Assembly (NCBI GenBank): GCA_017440425.1
Contig: JAFSHJ010000094.1
Coordinates: forward strand, 1-6,974
Source: Oscillospiraceae bacterium
GTDB taxonomy: Bacteria > Bacillota > Clostridia > Oscillospirales > Ruminococcaceae
Direction of reading: 5' to 3'
Length of the DNA: 6,974 nucleotides
Both the position numbers and the translations under genes were made by a program. Numbering within the stretch: the stretch's first letter is position 1; each line of letters starts with the position of its first letter. Shown in pieces: positions 1 through 6,533 of this stretch. Under the pieces are notes generated by a model. The model searched no databases and was not told the origin of the DNA. It saw only the letters and a list, made by a program, of their open reading frames with translations.

Positions 1-1
1 A

Positions 2-496
2 CCTTCCGTGTGCAACGCTGCGGAAAGCTTCCTTATCCACAGAGATGCTGCGGAGAGCTTTTTGAAGGCTGTGAAGGCTCCGCTGGATGAATATAATGTA
101 GAGATACGCGGCTGCAAAAAAACTGCGGAGATTTTGGGCAGCGATGTGGTTCCGGCAACGGAAGAGGACTACGCAACCGAGTTTTTGGATTACAAGGTGT
201 CTGTTCTTGTGGTCGACAGCGTGGAAGAGGCAATGGAGCACATTGCAAAATACGGCACCAAGCACAGCGAATGCATTGTGACAGAGAGCTACAAAAACGC
301 AAAGCTGTTCACCGAGAGGGTGGACGCAGCGGCGGTTTATGTCAATGCCTCCACCCGTTTCACCGACGGCGGAGAGTTCGGTTTGGGCGCAGAGATAGGC
401 ATTTCCACCCAAAAGCTTCACGCAAGAGGCCCGATGGGATTGGAGCACCTGACCACGGTAAAATATATCGTAATGGGCGAAGGCCAGATAAGATAA
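2..496 (+). CDS. proA: Gamma-glutamyl phosphate reductase (ProA), C-terminal part; 5' end outside window
   Basis: ProA makes glutamate-5-semialdehyde from gamma-glutamyl phosphate with NADPH, the second step of proline synthesis in the cytosol. The reading frame is already open at base 2 and begins P-S-V-C-N-A-A-E. This is the family's active-site segment, with the catalytic Cys at bases 11-13. The C-terminal signature region (GGEFGLGAEIGIST, then KLHARGPMGLEHLTT and KYIVMGEGQIR) is intact and ends at TAA 494-496. About 165 of the family's usual ~415-420 residues are present, so the NADPH-binding part and true start lie upstream. The GTG at base 8 is the active-site Val codon and not a start. 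A proB or proC neighbour may lie upstream but cannot be seen. The frame is intact, with no sign of decay. Confidence 0.97.
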   Translation, partial: PSVCNAAESFLIHRDAAESFLKAVKAPLDEYNVEIRGCKKTAEILGSDVVPATEEDYATEFLDYKVSVLVVDSVEEAMEHIAKYGTKHSECIVTESYKNAKLFTERVDAAAVYVNASTRFTDGGEFGLGAEIGISTQKLHARGPMGLEHLTTVKYIVMGEGQIR

Positions 497-505
497 CTTC
501 AAAAT

Positions 506-519
506 CTGCTTAAAAGCAG
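506..519. repeat. Short inverted repeat (6-bp arms) between proA and the next gene
   Basis: CTGCTT and AAGCAG pair perfectly across a 2-base centre, 10 bases after the proA stop. On the + strand no T-run follows, so it does not look like an intrinsic terminator. Its right arm abuts the AGG/AAAGG stretch (518-525) that is the only ribosome-site candidate for the gene at 540, so folding could influence that site. The structure is short and may be chance. Confidence 0.35.
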
Positions 520-539
520 GAAAGGTACGGTCTGACACG

Positions 540-1280
540 ATGGGAAAGAGAACTAAACCCGCATATAAAACAAGAAGAAAATATAAGGGACTCACAGCGC
601 TTTCGGTGCTGTTTTCGGTGCTGGCAGTTGTGGGTGTGGCAGCCATTGTCATTGGTGCAACACAGCTTATACTGAAAGCAACCGACAAAACCAAAACATA
701 CAAAGCAATCGAAAACAGAATATATCCGGTGGTAATGTTCGATCCGCTGGCATTTGAAGACCCCGAGCAGCTGGATAACACCGTGCTGCTGCAGATGTCT
801 ATGTGGTCAACTCTGTTGGGCGAGAACAGAGACAAATATACATACGATGACGATTTTAACCTCATCGTGCCCGCTTCCGACCTGGATGTTGAGGCGAGAA
901 AGCTGTTTGGCGACAGAGTAACGCTGGAGCACCAGACCTTTGGCGATTACGAATACAGCTATCGCTATGTATCCTCCAGCAAAACCTATTCTGTTCCCGT
1001 TGGTGCTCAGGCGCTGCAATATTCTCCGCGCATCGAGAGCATGACCGAGGAAGACGGCACATATTATCTTAAGGTGGGCTACATCGCTCCCGATACCCTT
1101 TGGGATGTCAACACAACGGGAGAGGAAACAGTTAAAGAAGCCGACAAATATATGATATATGTTGTTGAAAAGCAGGAGACCGGCTATGTTTTGGTGGCTG
1201 TGAGAGAACCCGACTATGCCAACAACCTTGAGGGTGAATATATAAGTATTGCGGAGAACGAAGCCGCAGATGAAAAATAA
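540..1280 (+). CDS. Unnamed single-pass membrane protein with an exported domain
   Basis: I do not recognise a named family for this 246-residue protein. It starts with a strongly basic cytoplasmic end (K/R-rich, residues 3-16), then one hydrophobic segment at about residues 17-45. By the positive-inside rule this leaves residues ~47-246 outside the cell. The exported part is acidic and aromatic-rich, with no Cys and no obvious catalytic motif. It contains FNLIVPASDLDVEARKLFG near residues 102-120 and several alternating, strand-like stretches further on, so a small mixed alpha/beta sensor, chaperone or assembly domain is plausible. ATG 540 is the only start available: no ATG, GTG or TTG lies in frame between the proA stop and it. 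The nearest ribosome-site match (AAAGG, 521-525) sits a rather distant 14 bases upstream. It follows proA by 43 bases but shares no evident role with proline synthesis. It more likely belongs with the envelope genes downstream. Confidence 0.85.
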   Translation: MGKRTKPAYKTRRKYKGLTALSVLFSVLAVVGVAAIVIGATQLILKATDKTKTYKAIENRIYPVVMFDPLAFEDPEQLDNTVLLQMSMWSTLLGENRDKYTYDDDFNLIVPASDLDVEARKLFGDRVTLEHQTFGDYEYSYRYVSSSKTYSVPVGAQALQYSPRIESMTEEDGTYYLKVGYIAPDTLWDVNTTGEETVKEADKYMIYVVEKQETGYVLVAVREPDYANNLEGEYISIAENEAADEK

Positions 1281-1283
1281 AAA

Positions 1284-1301
1284 GCTCAAAATTTGTTGAG
1301 C
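1284..1301. repeat. Inverted repeat just after the 540-1280 gene
   Basis: GCTCAA (1284-1289) and TTGAGC (1296-1301) form a perfect 6-bp stem with a 6-base loop, starting 4 bases after the TAA. There is no downstream T-run, so it is at best a weak terminator or an mRNA 3'-end-stabilising hairpin. Confidence 0.35.
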
Positions 1302-1302
1302 A

Positions 1303-1315
1303 TGCAATAATTGCA
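1303..1315. repeat. 13-bp palindrome TGCAATAATTGCA in the intergenic gap
   Basis: TGCAAT and ATTGCA are perfect inverted copies around a central A, directly beside the hairpin at 1284-1301. The symmetric AT-rich form is compatible with a dimeric regulator's operator. It overlaps the left half of the only promoter-like sequence in this gap. No regulator gene is in the window, so the role is inferred. Confidence 0.3.
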
Positions 1316-1337
1316 GAAAAACAGAGCACATTATAAA
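1311..1337 (+). promoter_or_regulatory. Weak promoter candidate upstream of the serine hydrolase gene
   Basis: The 100-base gap 1281-1380 is AT-rich and is the only break long enough for an internal promoter. TTGCAG (1311-1316) and TATAAA (1332-1337) resemble -35 and -10 boxes, but the spacing is only 15 bases and the -35 match is 3 of 6. If real, transcription would begin near 1344, giving a leader of roughly 35-40 bases for the gene at 1381. This is a suggestion from position and composition, not a firm call. Confidence 0.22.
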
Positions 1338-1380
1338 TATAGAAGTTTAGTGGTTTGCGGTGCAAAATTAAAACAGATCA

Positions 1381-2727
1381 ATGAAAAATAGATTTTATTT
1401 CAGAATAGCAGTAATGGCAGTAGTTCTGCTCACAACTCTCTGTGCCTGCAGGGTGAGCGATTCAGCGCTCATCTCGCAGGACAGCCGCATTGTGGAAGAA
1501 GAAAGCTCAGCACCGGAGAGCTCGCAGGAAGAGAGCTCCGAAAGTGAGCAGGAAGAGGAAAACTCTGAACAAAGTGCGGTGGAAGAGGAGATAAAGAAGC
1601 CCATAAACACCATCAGCGGCAACGAGGCAGAGATCAATGCCGCCATGGACAAAATTTTTGAGCAGTTCAAGGTTGTGGGAGGAAGCATTGCTGTTTTCGA
1701 AAAGGGAGAAGTAGTGTATCTGCACCACTACGGAACCGCAAATATTGAGAAAGAAATCACAGTCTCGGATTCGACCAGGTTCAGGATAGCGTCGGTATCA
1801 AAGGCTGTTACTGCGCTGCTTGCAGAAACTTTGGTGGATGAACAAAAGCTGAACATAGACGACGACATCTGCCTCACAGTCAACGAAAAGCTGCGTGATC
1901 CGAGATATCCAAACGAGCCCATCACCACCCGCCAGCTTTTGACCCACACATCGGGTTTGATAGACGGCGGCAGCTACCAAACGGCAATAAAAGAGATACC
2001 TTTTAAATCGCTGGATGAGTTGCTGGATGAGGGTAATATCCGCTCCGGCGCAAAACCGGGAACAAAATATACCTACACCAACTTCGGAATGGGGCTGGTC
2101 TCGGGAGTTATAGAAGGTGCAAGCGGAAAACGCTTTTACGACTATGCCGATGAGAAGCTGTTTGCACCCCTTGATATGGATGCGGGATATGTGGTGGAAA
2201 AGATAGACGACAGAGGGCAGATAGCCACCATGTATAACCTTGAAAGAGAGATAACCGCAGAACCCTCCGGGTGGAAGGCAATGTGGCAGGACTATGTCAA
2301 CATACCTATCGGGCAGATGTATCTGCTGGGGCAGGGCGAGCTCTATATCTCCGCCCGTGACCTTGCCCGAATCGGCTGCGTTATGGCAGGCGACGGAAGT
2401 GTTGACGGCGTCAGCATCATATCAAAAGAGCGCCTTGACGAGATGCACACAGTTTATTTCACCGATGAGAAAACGGGTGTGCAGCGAGGTTTGGGTGTGC
2501 AGGCCTTCGACAACATCATAGAGGGGAAAACTCTGTGGGGACATCAGGGCACAGCCTACGGAATGATATCCGGGCTGATTTATGACAGAGAAGAAGAATG
2601 CGGTTTTGTGGTGCTCACAAACAGCTGTTACGCTGCCAAGCGGAAGAATGTTTTTGAGATAAACAGAGCCGTTATAGAGGAATTTCAACAGTATTTTTAT
2701 GTGAACGATGAGAAGACAGAGAGTTAA
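1381..2727 (+). CDS. Lipoprotein serine hydrolase, class C beta-lactamase / DD-peptidase fold
   Basis: This 448-residue protein belongs to the beta-lactamase-related family (Pfam PF00144 type), which includes D-Ala carboxypeptidases, D-aminopeptidases, esterases and class C beta-lactamases. A lipoprotein signal (residues 1-22) ends in the lipobox L-C-A-C with Cys23. A Ser/Glu-rich stalk follows (about 39-70), then the catalytic domain (about 80-440). The catalytic set is complete: S138-V-S-K141 (nucleophile Ser138, base Lys141), Y232-T-N234, and H388-Q-G390 in place of the KTG triad, as is usual outside true beta-lactamases. The family landmark LLTHTSGL is at 186-193. The protein should act outside the membrane, on wall peptide or D-amino-acid ester substrates; I cannot tell which. 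In-frame TAA at 1369-1371 rules out an earlier start. No clear Shine-Dalgarno precedes ATG 1381 (leader AAATTAAAACAGATCA). The 3' end overlaps the next gene by 20 bases. Confidence 0.92.
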   Translation: MKNRFYFRIAVMAVVLLTTLCACRVSDSALISQDSRIVEEESSAPESSQEESSESEQEEENSEQSAVEEEIKKPINTISGNEAEINAAMDKIFEQFKVVGGSIAVFEKGEVVYLHHYGTANIEKEITVSDSTRFRIASVSKAVTALLAETLVDEQKLNIDDDICLTVNEKLRDPRYPNEPITTRQLLTHTSGLIDGGSYQTAIKEIPFKSLDELLDEGNIRSGAKPGTKYTYTNFGMGLVSGVIEGASGKRFYDYADEKLFAPLDMDAGYVVEKIDDRGQIATMYNLEREITAEPSGWKAMWQDYVNIPIGQMYLLGQGELYISARDLARIGCVMAGDGSVDGVSIISKERLDEMHTVYFTDEKTGVQRGLGVQAFDNIIEGKTLWGHQGTAYGMISGLIYDREEECGFVVLTNSCYAAKRKNVFEINRAVIEEFQQYFYVNDEKTES

Positions 2728-3970
2728 AAGTTCAATTTTAAAAATTTGCTGTGCAGCGCTGTTGCTGTCGGTTTTGCTGCTGATGTTTGCCGCCTGCGAA
2801 AAGCAGGAGGAGATGAACTCGGGCGAATCGGTGATTCTGCAGCCGTCGCAGCAGCCGTCGGAGTCGGAACAGAGCTCCGAAAGTGAAAGTGATAGTGAAA
2901 GTGATCAGGAGACCTCCGAAGAGGAGAGCTCGTCTGAAGATGAGCCGAAGGAGATATATCTCTCCGCAAAGCTCTCTGCCGTGGGAGACAACCTGATCCA
3001 CGATACGCTGTATAATCAGGCGCTTCGCAGAACCGGCGGCGAATATTACAACTTTTTGCCGGTTTACGATAACGTTGCAGAGCTCATCAAGACTGCGGAT
3101 ATTGCGGTGGTCAACCAAGAGACACCAATGTCAAAAAGCAATCCGCCCTCCAACTATCCCATGTTCAACTGCCCCACGGATATGGCGGAGCAGCTGGTGC
3201 AGCTGGGGTTTGATGTTGCCACCATCGCCAACAACCATATGCTGGATCAAGGTGCTGCAGGTCTTGCGGAGACGGTGGAGCTGCTGCGCTCGGTGGAAGG
3301 GTTGAGCGTTGCAGGTGCTTATCTTGACAGCAGCGAGTGGGAAAACATCGCTGTGGTTGAAGCCAACGGAATAAAATTTGCATTTTTAAGCTATACACAG
3401 TCCACCAACGGCATTCCTCTGCCCAAGGGCAAAGAGGGTATGATCATCTTCACAAGCAACGAGGCTGCCATAAAGCAGCAGATAGAGCTTGCAAAGCAGC
3501 AGGCAGACGTTGTGGTGGTCTCGGCACATTGGGGCGTGGAATATACCCACACTCCGGGCAAAGAGCAGAAGGAGCTGGCGGCAAAGCTGGCAGAATTCGG
3601 CGCAGATATCGTCATCGGTCACCACCCTCACGTCATTCAGCCCTACGAGTGGATAGACGGCACGCTGGTGATTTATTCCCTGGGCAATTTTGTTTCCGCC
3701 CAGAACAAGCCGGAGACAATGATCGGCGCAATGTTTAACATCGATGTTGAGCTGGAGAAGGTTTCCGGCAGAGTGAAGATATCCGAGCCGGAGATAATCC
3801 CCATGATAACCCACTACGATGCAGGCAACTATAACGTGAGACTCTACACTCTGGAGCAATACAGCGAGGAGCTTGCCGCAAAGCACGGTATCGTGCTCTC
3901 CCACAAAAAGCAGTTTTCGGTGGAATTTATTCGCGCAACGCTAAAAGAGGTATACGGATATGATTTTTAA
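2708..3970 (+). CDS. CapA-family (poly-gamma-glutamate synthesis type) lipoprotein
   Basis: This 420-residue protein has the CapA/PGA_cap fold (PF09587 type), related to calcineurin-like metallophosphatases. CapA is required for poly-gamma-glutamate capsule production in Bacillus, but most gut Firmicutes paralogues have no proven role. A lipoprotein signal ends F-A-A-C with Cys30, then a Ser/Glu/Asp stalk (about 51-82), then the domain (about 85-400). All metal-site motifs are visible: VGDNLIHD (92-99), N136-Q-E138, NNHMLDQG (175-182), H274-W-G-V-E-Y, GHHPHVIQP (304-312) and SLGNF (324-328). ATG 2708 is the first start after the in-frame stop at 2702-2704. It lies inside the preceding gene and lacks a good ribosome site, which suggests coupled translation. 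No capB/capC ligase genes appear here, so actual poly-glutamate capsule synthesis is not supported by the window. Confidence 0.93.
   Translation: MRRQRVKSSILKICCAALLLSVLLLMFAACEKQEEMNSGESVILQPSQQPSESEQSSESESDSESDQETSEEESSSEDEPKEIYLSAKLSAVGDNLIHDTLYNQALRRTGGEYYNFLPVYDNVAELIKTADIAVVNQETPMSKSNPPSNYPMFNCPTDMAEQLVQLGFDVATIANNHMLDQGAAGLAETVELLRSVEGLSVAGAYLDSSEWENIAVVEANGIKFAFLSYTQSTNGIPLPKGKEGMIIFTSNEAAIKQQIELAKQQADVVVVSAHWGVEYTHTPGKEQKELAAKLAEFGADIVIGHHPHVIQPYEWIDGTLVIYSLGNFVSAQNKPETMIGAMFNIDVELEKVSGRVKISEPEIIPMITHYDAGNYNVRLYTLEQYSEELAAKHGIVLSHKKQFSVEFIRATLKEVYGYDF
2879..2902 (+). repeat. Tandem hexamer (GAWAGT)x4 inside the CapA stalk
   Basis: Four successive 6-base units GAAAGT, GAAAGT, GATAGT, GAAAGT encode E-S-E-S-D-S-E-S (residues 58-65 of the CapA-family protein). 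Because the unit is two codons, gain or loss of copies would change stalk length without a frameshift. Confidence 0.75.
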
Positions 3971-5432
3971 AAGAGGGCTGGCGGCGGTGATAGCGGCGGT
4001 TTTGTTTGGCTCACTTTTTGCGGTGTTTGCGCAGAGCAAGGTGGCCTTGGCAGACGAGACAGCTGCAGAGCTCACAGACAGCGCTGTGATATCATCCCAA
4101 AAGGATCCCGAAGGTCTTGCCAATCTTACAGATAAAAACATCTCTTCAAGATATTTCTGCGCTGCAGGCACAGATGTTACCATAGAAACGGAAGAGAAGG
4201 TCAGCCAGCTCTATATGGTAATAGATAAGCCGGTCAGCGGCTACAAAGTCAGTAGCGGCGGAATTACAAAGGAATACGGTAAGAACGGCTTCCTTCACGA
4301 ATATATATTGCTGGAGGCACCGTCGGATAAAATTGAAATAACCTTTACCGCGGAGAAGACCGTCGTCTGTGAGATATATCTCTTCTCCGACGGGGAGACA
4401 CCGGATTGGGTGCAGAAGTGGCAGCCGCCCTATGAGGATGCGGATATGCTGGTTTTGCCCACCCATGCCGATGACGAGCACCTTTGGTTTGGCGGCACAA
4501 TGCCCTATTACGGCGGCGAGCTTGGTTACAAGGTGCAGGTGGCATATATGACCAACCATTGGGGTGAGAGATACCGCCCACACGAGCTGCTCAACGGACT
4601 TTGGAAGGTGGGGATAACCGCCTATCCCGTTATTTCGGATTTTCCCGATGCCTATGTGGATAACCTTGCAAACGCAGAGGCATTTTACAAAAGAGACAAA
4701 ATTATGGAGTGGCAGATAATGCTGCTCAGGCGCTTTAAGCCGGAGGTGGTGGTGGCGCACGACCTGGACGGCGAATACGGTCACGGTGCACACATTCTCA
4801 ACGCTTCCACCATATTGGAGGCGGCGCCTCTCTCCGCAGATGAGACGGTATATCCCGAACTGGCTGCGGAATACGGACTTTGGCAGCTGCCAAAGCTGTA
4901 TCTCCACCTCTATCCCGAAAATGCGGTGGTGATGGATTGGCGTGTGCCGCTGGAGAATTTCGGCGGAAAGACTGCCCTGGAGATGGCAGCGGAAGGATAT
5001 GCGGAACATCTTTCACAGCAGCAATATTGGTTTGAGGTGAAGGATGCAGGCAAATATAACTGCAGCAAATTCGGTCTTGCCTATACAACGGTGGGGGCAG
5101 ATGCTGCCGAAACCCCGGACTTTTTTGAAAACATAGCCGCTTTTTCCGATGAAAAAGAGGAGGCGGCGGAATCATCAGGAGAATCAGAGCGGGAGAGCTC
5201 CGTGGATGATACATCTGCAGAGAGTTCGGCGGAAAGTGAAGCGGAAGAGAGCTCTGTGCAGAGCAGCAGGGAAGAAAGCATAAGCGAATCCTCTTCCGAG
5301 GCTGAAAATGAAGATCAGCCGAAAGAGGAAGGCAACAGAAAAGGACTCAATACGGTAATAATTATTGGAGTGGCTGCGGTGGTTGCGGCGGCTGTTGTAA
5401 TTCAGCTTCGCAAGGATAGCAGCAAGGTGTGA
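3960..5432 (+). CDS. Secreted, membrane-anchored PIG-L (LmbE-like) N-deacetylase with N-terminal discoidin-like domain
   Basis: PIG-L family enzymes are zinc-dependent deacetylases of N-acetylglucosamine-type sugars (human PIG-L, mycobacterial MshB, BshB). The order here is: signal peptide (about 1-31, likely cleaved after A-L-A); a beta-rich region (about 35-155) with LTDKNISSRY (56-65), resembling the start of F5/8-type C (discoidin) domains; the deacetylase (about 163-385); a Ser/Glu stalk (396-461); a membrane helix (463-483); and a short basic end (RKDSSKV). Metal-site motifs are H169-A-D-D-E173, where most relatives have HPDDE, and HDLDGEYGHGAH (267-278), supplying the later His ligand and conserved acidic residues. 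The 490 residues are about twice a bare PIG-L enzyme because of these additions. ATG 3960 overlaps the capA-like stop by 11 bases and has AGAGG (3946-3950) nine bases upstream. Export and anchoring suggest it acts on a surface glycan and not on a cytosolic thiol precursor. The N-terminal domain assignment is tentative. Confidence 0.9.
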   Translation: MIFKRGLAAVIAAVLFGSLFAVFAQSKVALADETAAELTDSAVISSQKDPEGLANLTDKNISSRYFCAAGTDVTIETEEKVSQLYMVIDKPVSGYKVSSGGITKEYGKNGFLHEYILLEAPSDKIEITFTAEKTVVCEIYLFSDGETPDWVQKWQPPYEDADMLVLPTHADDEHLWFGGTMPYYGGELGYKVQVAYMTNHWGERYRPHELLNGLWKVGITAYPVISDFPDAYVDNLANAEAFYKRDKIMEWQIMLLRRFKPEVVVAHDLDGEYGHGAHILNASTILEAAPLSADETVYPELAAEYGLWQLPKLYLHLYPENAVVMDWRVPLENFGGKTALEMAAEGYAEHLSQQQYWFEVKDAGKYNCSKFGLAYTTVGADAAETPDFFENIAAFSDEKEEAAESSGESERESSVDDTSAESSAESEAEESSVQSSREESISESSSEAENEDQPKEEGNRKGLNTVIIIGVAAVVAAAVVIQLRKDSSKV

Positions 5433-5447
5433 TAAAGAGGGAGCAAT

Positions 5448-6515
5448 ATGAATGTATCGGCTATTATTCCGTCTCTCAACCCTGACGAGCGCCTGCCCAA
5501 GGTGGTGCAGAGTCTGGTTGAGGTCGGTTTCCAGCGAATCATCATTGTCAACGATGGTAGCTCGGAAGAGCGTATACACTTTTTTGAAGAAGCTGTTTCC
5601 GTGGGAAACGGTGCCTGCGTGATGCTTGATCACGAAGTCAACAAGGGAAAGGGCCGTGCGCTTAAAACCGCATTCAGTTGGTTTTTGGCAAACCGAAACG
5701 GCGATATCGGTGTGGTAACGCTGGATGCGGACGGTCAGCACCGTGCAGACGATGTGCTGCGCTGTGCCCAAATGCTGGAGCAGGAGCCTGATGCGCTGGT
5801 TGTGGGCGGCAGAAACTTCGACGGCAAGGATGTTCCCTTGAGAAGCCGTGTGGGCAACAAGCTGACAGCGGGTGTTTTCAGGTTTGTGTGCGGCATCAAC
5901 ATTAAAGATACACAGACAGGTCTGCGCGGAATCTCTGCGGAATTTGCAGAGATTTTGCTGGAGGTCTCCGGCGAAAGATTCGAGTTTGAGACAAATATGC
6001 TGCTGGAGAGCAAAAGGCGGGGCATAAGCATTGTGGAGATACCCATCGCCACCGTCTACATCGACGAAAACAAGACCTCCCATTTCAACCCCATAAGAGA
6101 TTCCATAAACATTTATATGCTTATTTTTAAGTATATCTCTTCCTCGGTGATATCCTGGGCGGTGGATTTTGGACTGTTTGCGCTTTTGAGTTGGCTGTTG
6201 GCAGAAATTGAACCTCATTACGGTCTGCTCATTGCAACGGTCGCAGCAAGAGTGGTGTCGTCGCTTTGCAACTATGCCATAAACAAAAAGGTGGTTTTCC
6301 GCAACAACTCATCTGTTGCGGCAACAATGGCAAAATATTACACGGTTGCTGTGTTTCAGGCCGCTCTTTCCTATGGAGGAGTGTATCTGTTCACAGAGGT
6401 GTTGGGAATATATTCACTCATATCAAAGCTGGTGGTGGACCTGGTGCTGTTTTTGATCAGCTTTAAGGTGCAGCAGCTGTGGGTGTTTAAAAACGGCAAA
6501 AAGAAAAACGGTTAA
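5448..6515 (+). CDS. DPM1-like family 2 glycosyltransferase fused to a GtrA membrane domain
   Basis: The first ~220 of 355 residues form a GT-A fold of the dolichol-phosphate-mannose synthase type, which moves a sugar from a nucleotide donor to a polyprenyl phosphate. Visible motifs are AIIPSLNPDE (5-14), VNDGSS (34-39), KGKGRALKTA (66-75), metal-binding D93-A-D95 followed by GQH, DTQTGLRG (154-161) and the FEFETNML region (178-185). SHFNPIRDS (211-219) leads into the membrane part. Residues ~227-350 form a GtrA-like domain with about four helices and the hallmark ARVVSSLCNYAINKKVVF (267-284). GtrA proteins are thought to help flip the lipid-linked sugar to the outer face. One polypeptide would therefore make and deliver an activated sugar for use outside the cell; sugar identity is not readable. 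A strong AGAGGGAG (5436-5443) precedes ATG 5448, 15 bases after the deacetylase stop. The basic C-end (KNGKKKNG) is cytoplasmic. Confidence 0.93.
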   Translation: MNVSAIIPSLNPDERLPKVVQSLVEVGFQRIIIVNDGSSEERIHFFEEAVSVGNGACVMLDHEVNKGKGRALKTAFSWFLANRNGDIGVVTLDADGQHRADDVLRCAQMLEQEPDALVVGGRNFDGKDVPLRSRVGNKLTAGVFRFVCGINIKDTQTGLRGISAEFAEILLEVSGERFEFETNMLLESKRRGISIVEIPIATVYIDENKTSHFNPIRDSINIYMLIFKYISSSVISWAVDFGLFALLSWLLAEIEPHYGLLIATVAARVVSSLCNYAINKKVVFRNNSSVAATMAKYYTVAVFQAALSYGGVYLFTEVLGIYSLISKLVVDLVLFLISFKVQQLWVFKNGKKKNG

Positions 6516-6533
6516 ATTACAAGGGAGTACAGT

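Noticed and set aside
506..519. Intrinsic terminator after proA
   Set aside because: The hairpin is only 6 bp and is followed by AGGAAAGG, not a T-run, on the + strand.
1284..1315. Intrinsic terminator between the 540 gene and the serine hydrolase
   Set aside because: The stems are short and AT-rich and no T-run follows; kept only as repeats with possible regulatory meaning.
807..1331. 174-codon - strand frame opposite the unnamed membrane protein, rich in hydrophobic residues
   Set aside because: The + strand frame has a coherent anchor-plus-ectodomain layout and the only sensible start. The antisense product looks like a complement artefact.
1381..2727. True class C beta-lactamase (antibiotic resistance gene)
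   Set aside because: It has HQG in place of KTG, a lipid anchor and a long acidic stalk; the sequence supports only the broad serine-hydrolase family, not drug hydrolysis.
3386..3904. 172-codon open frame on the - strand opposite capA
   Set aside because: It is antisense to the most conserved CapA motifs; the + frame is clearly the coding one.
2708..3970. Poly-gamma-glutamate capsule operon
   Set aside because: No capB, capC or capE-like gene is present; a lone CapA-family protein does not establish capsule synthesis.
4146..5009. 287-codon open frame on the - strand opposite the deacetylase
   Set aside because: It mirrors the conserved PIG-L coding frame, and its product has no recognisable motif or coherent hydrophobic pattern.
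5184..6218. Long open frame on the - strand (344 codons) opposite the PIG-L tail and the glycosyltransferase
   Set aside because: It is antisense to a gene with full GT2 and GtrA motifs. Its product is His/Cys/Arg-rich without domains, and its length is explained by the codon use of the + strand gene.
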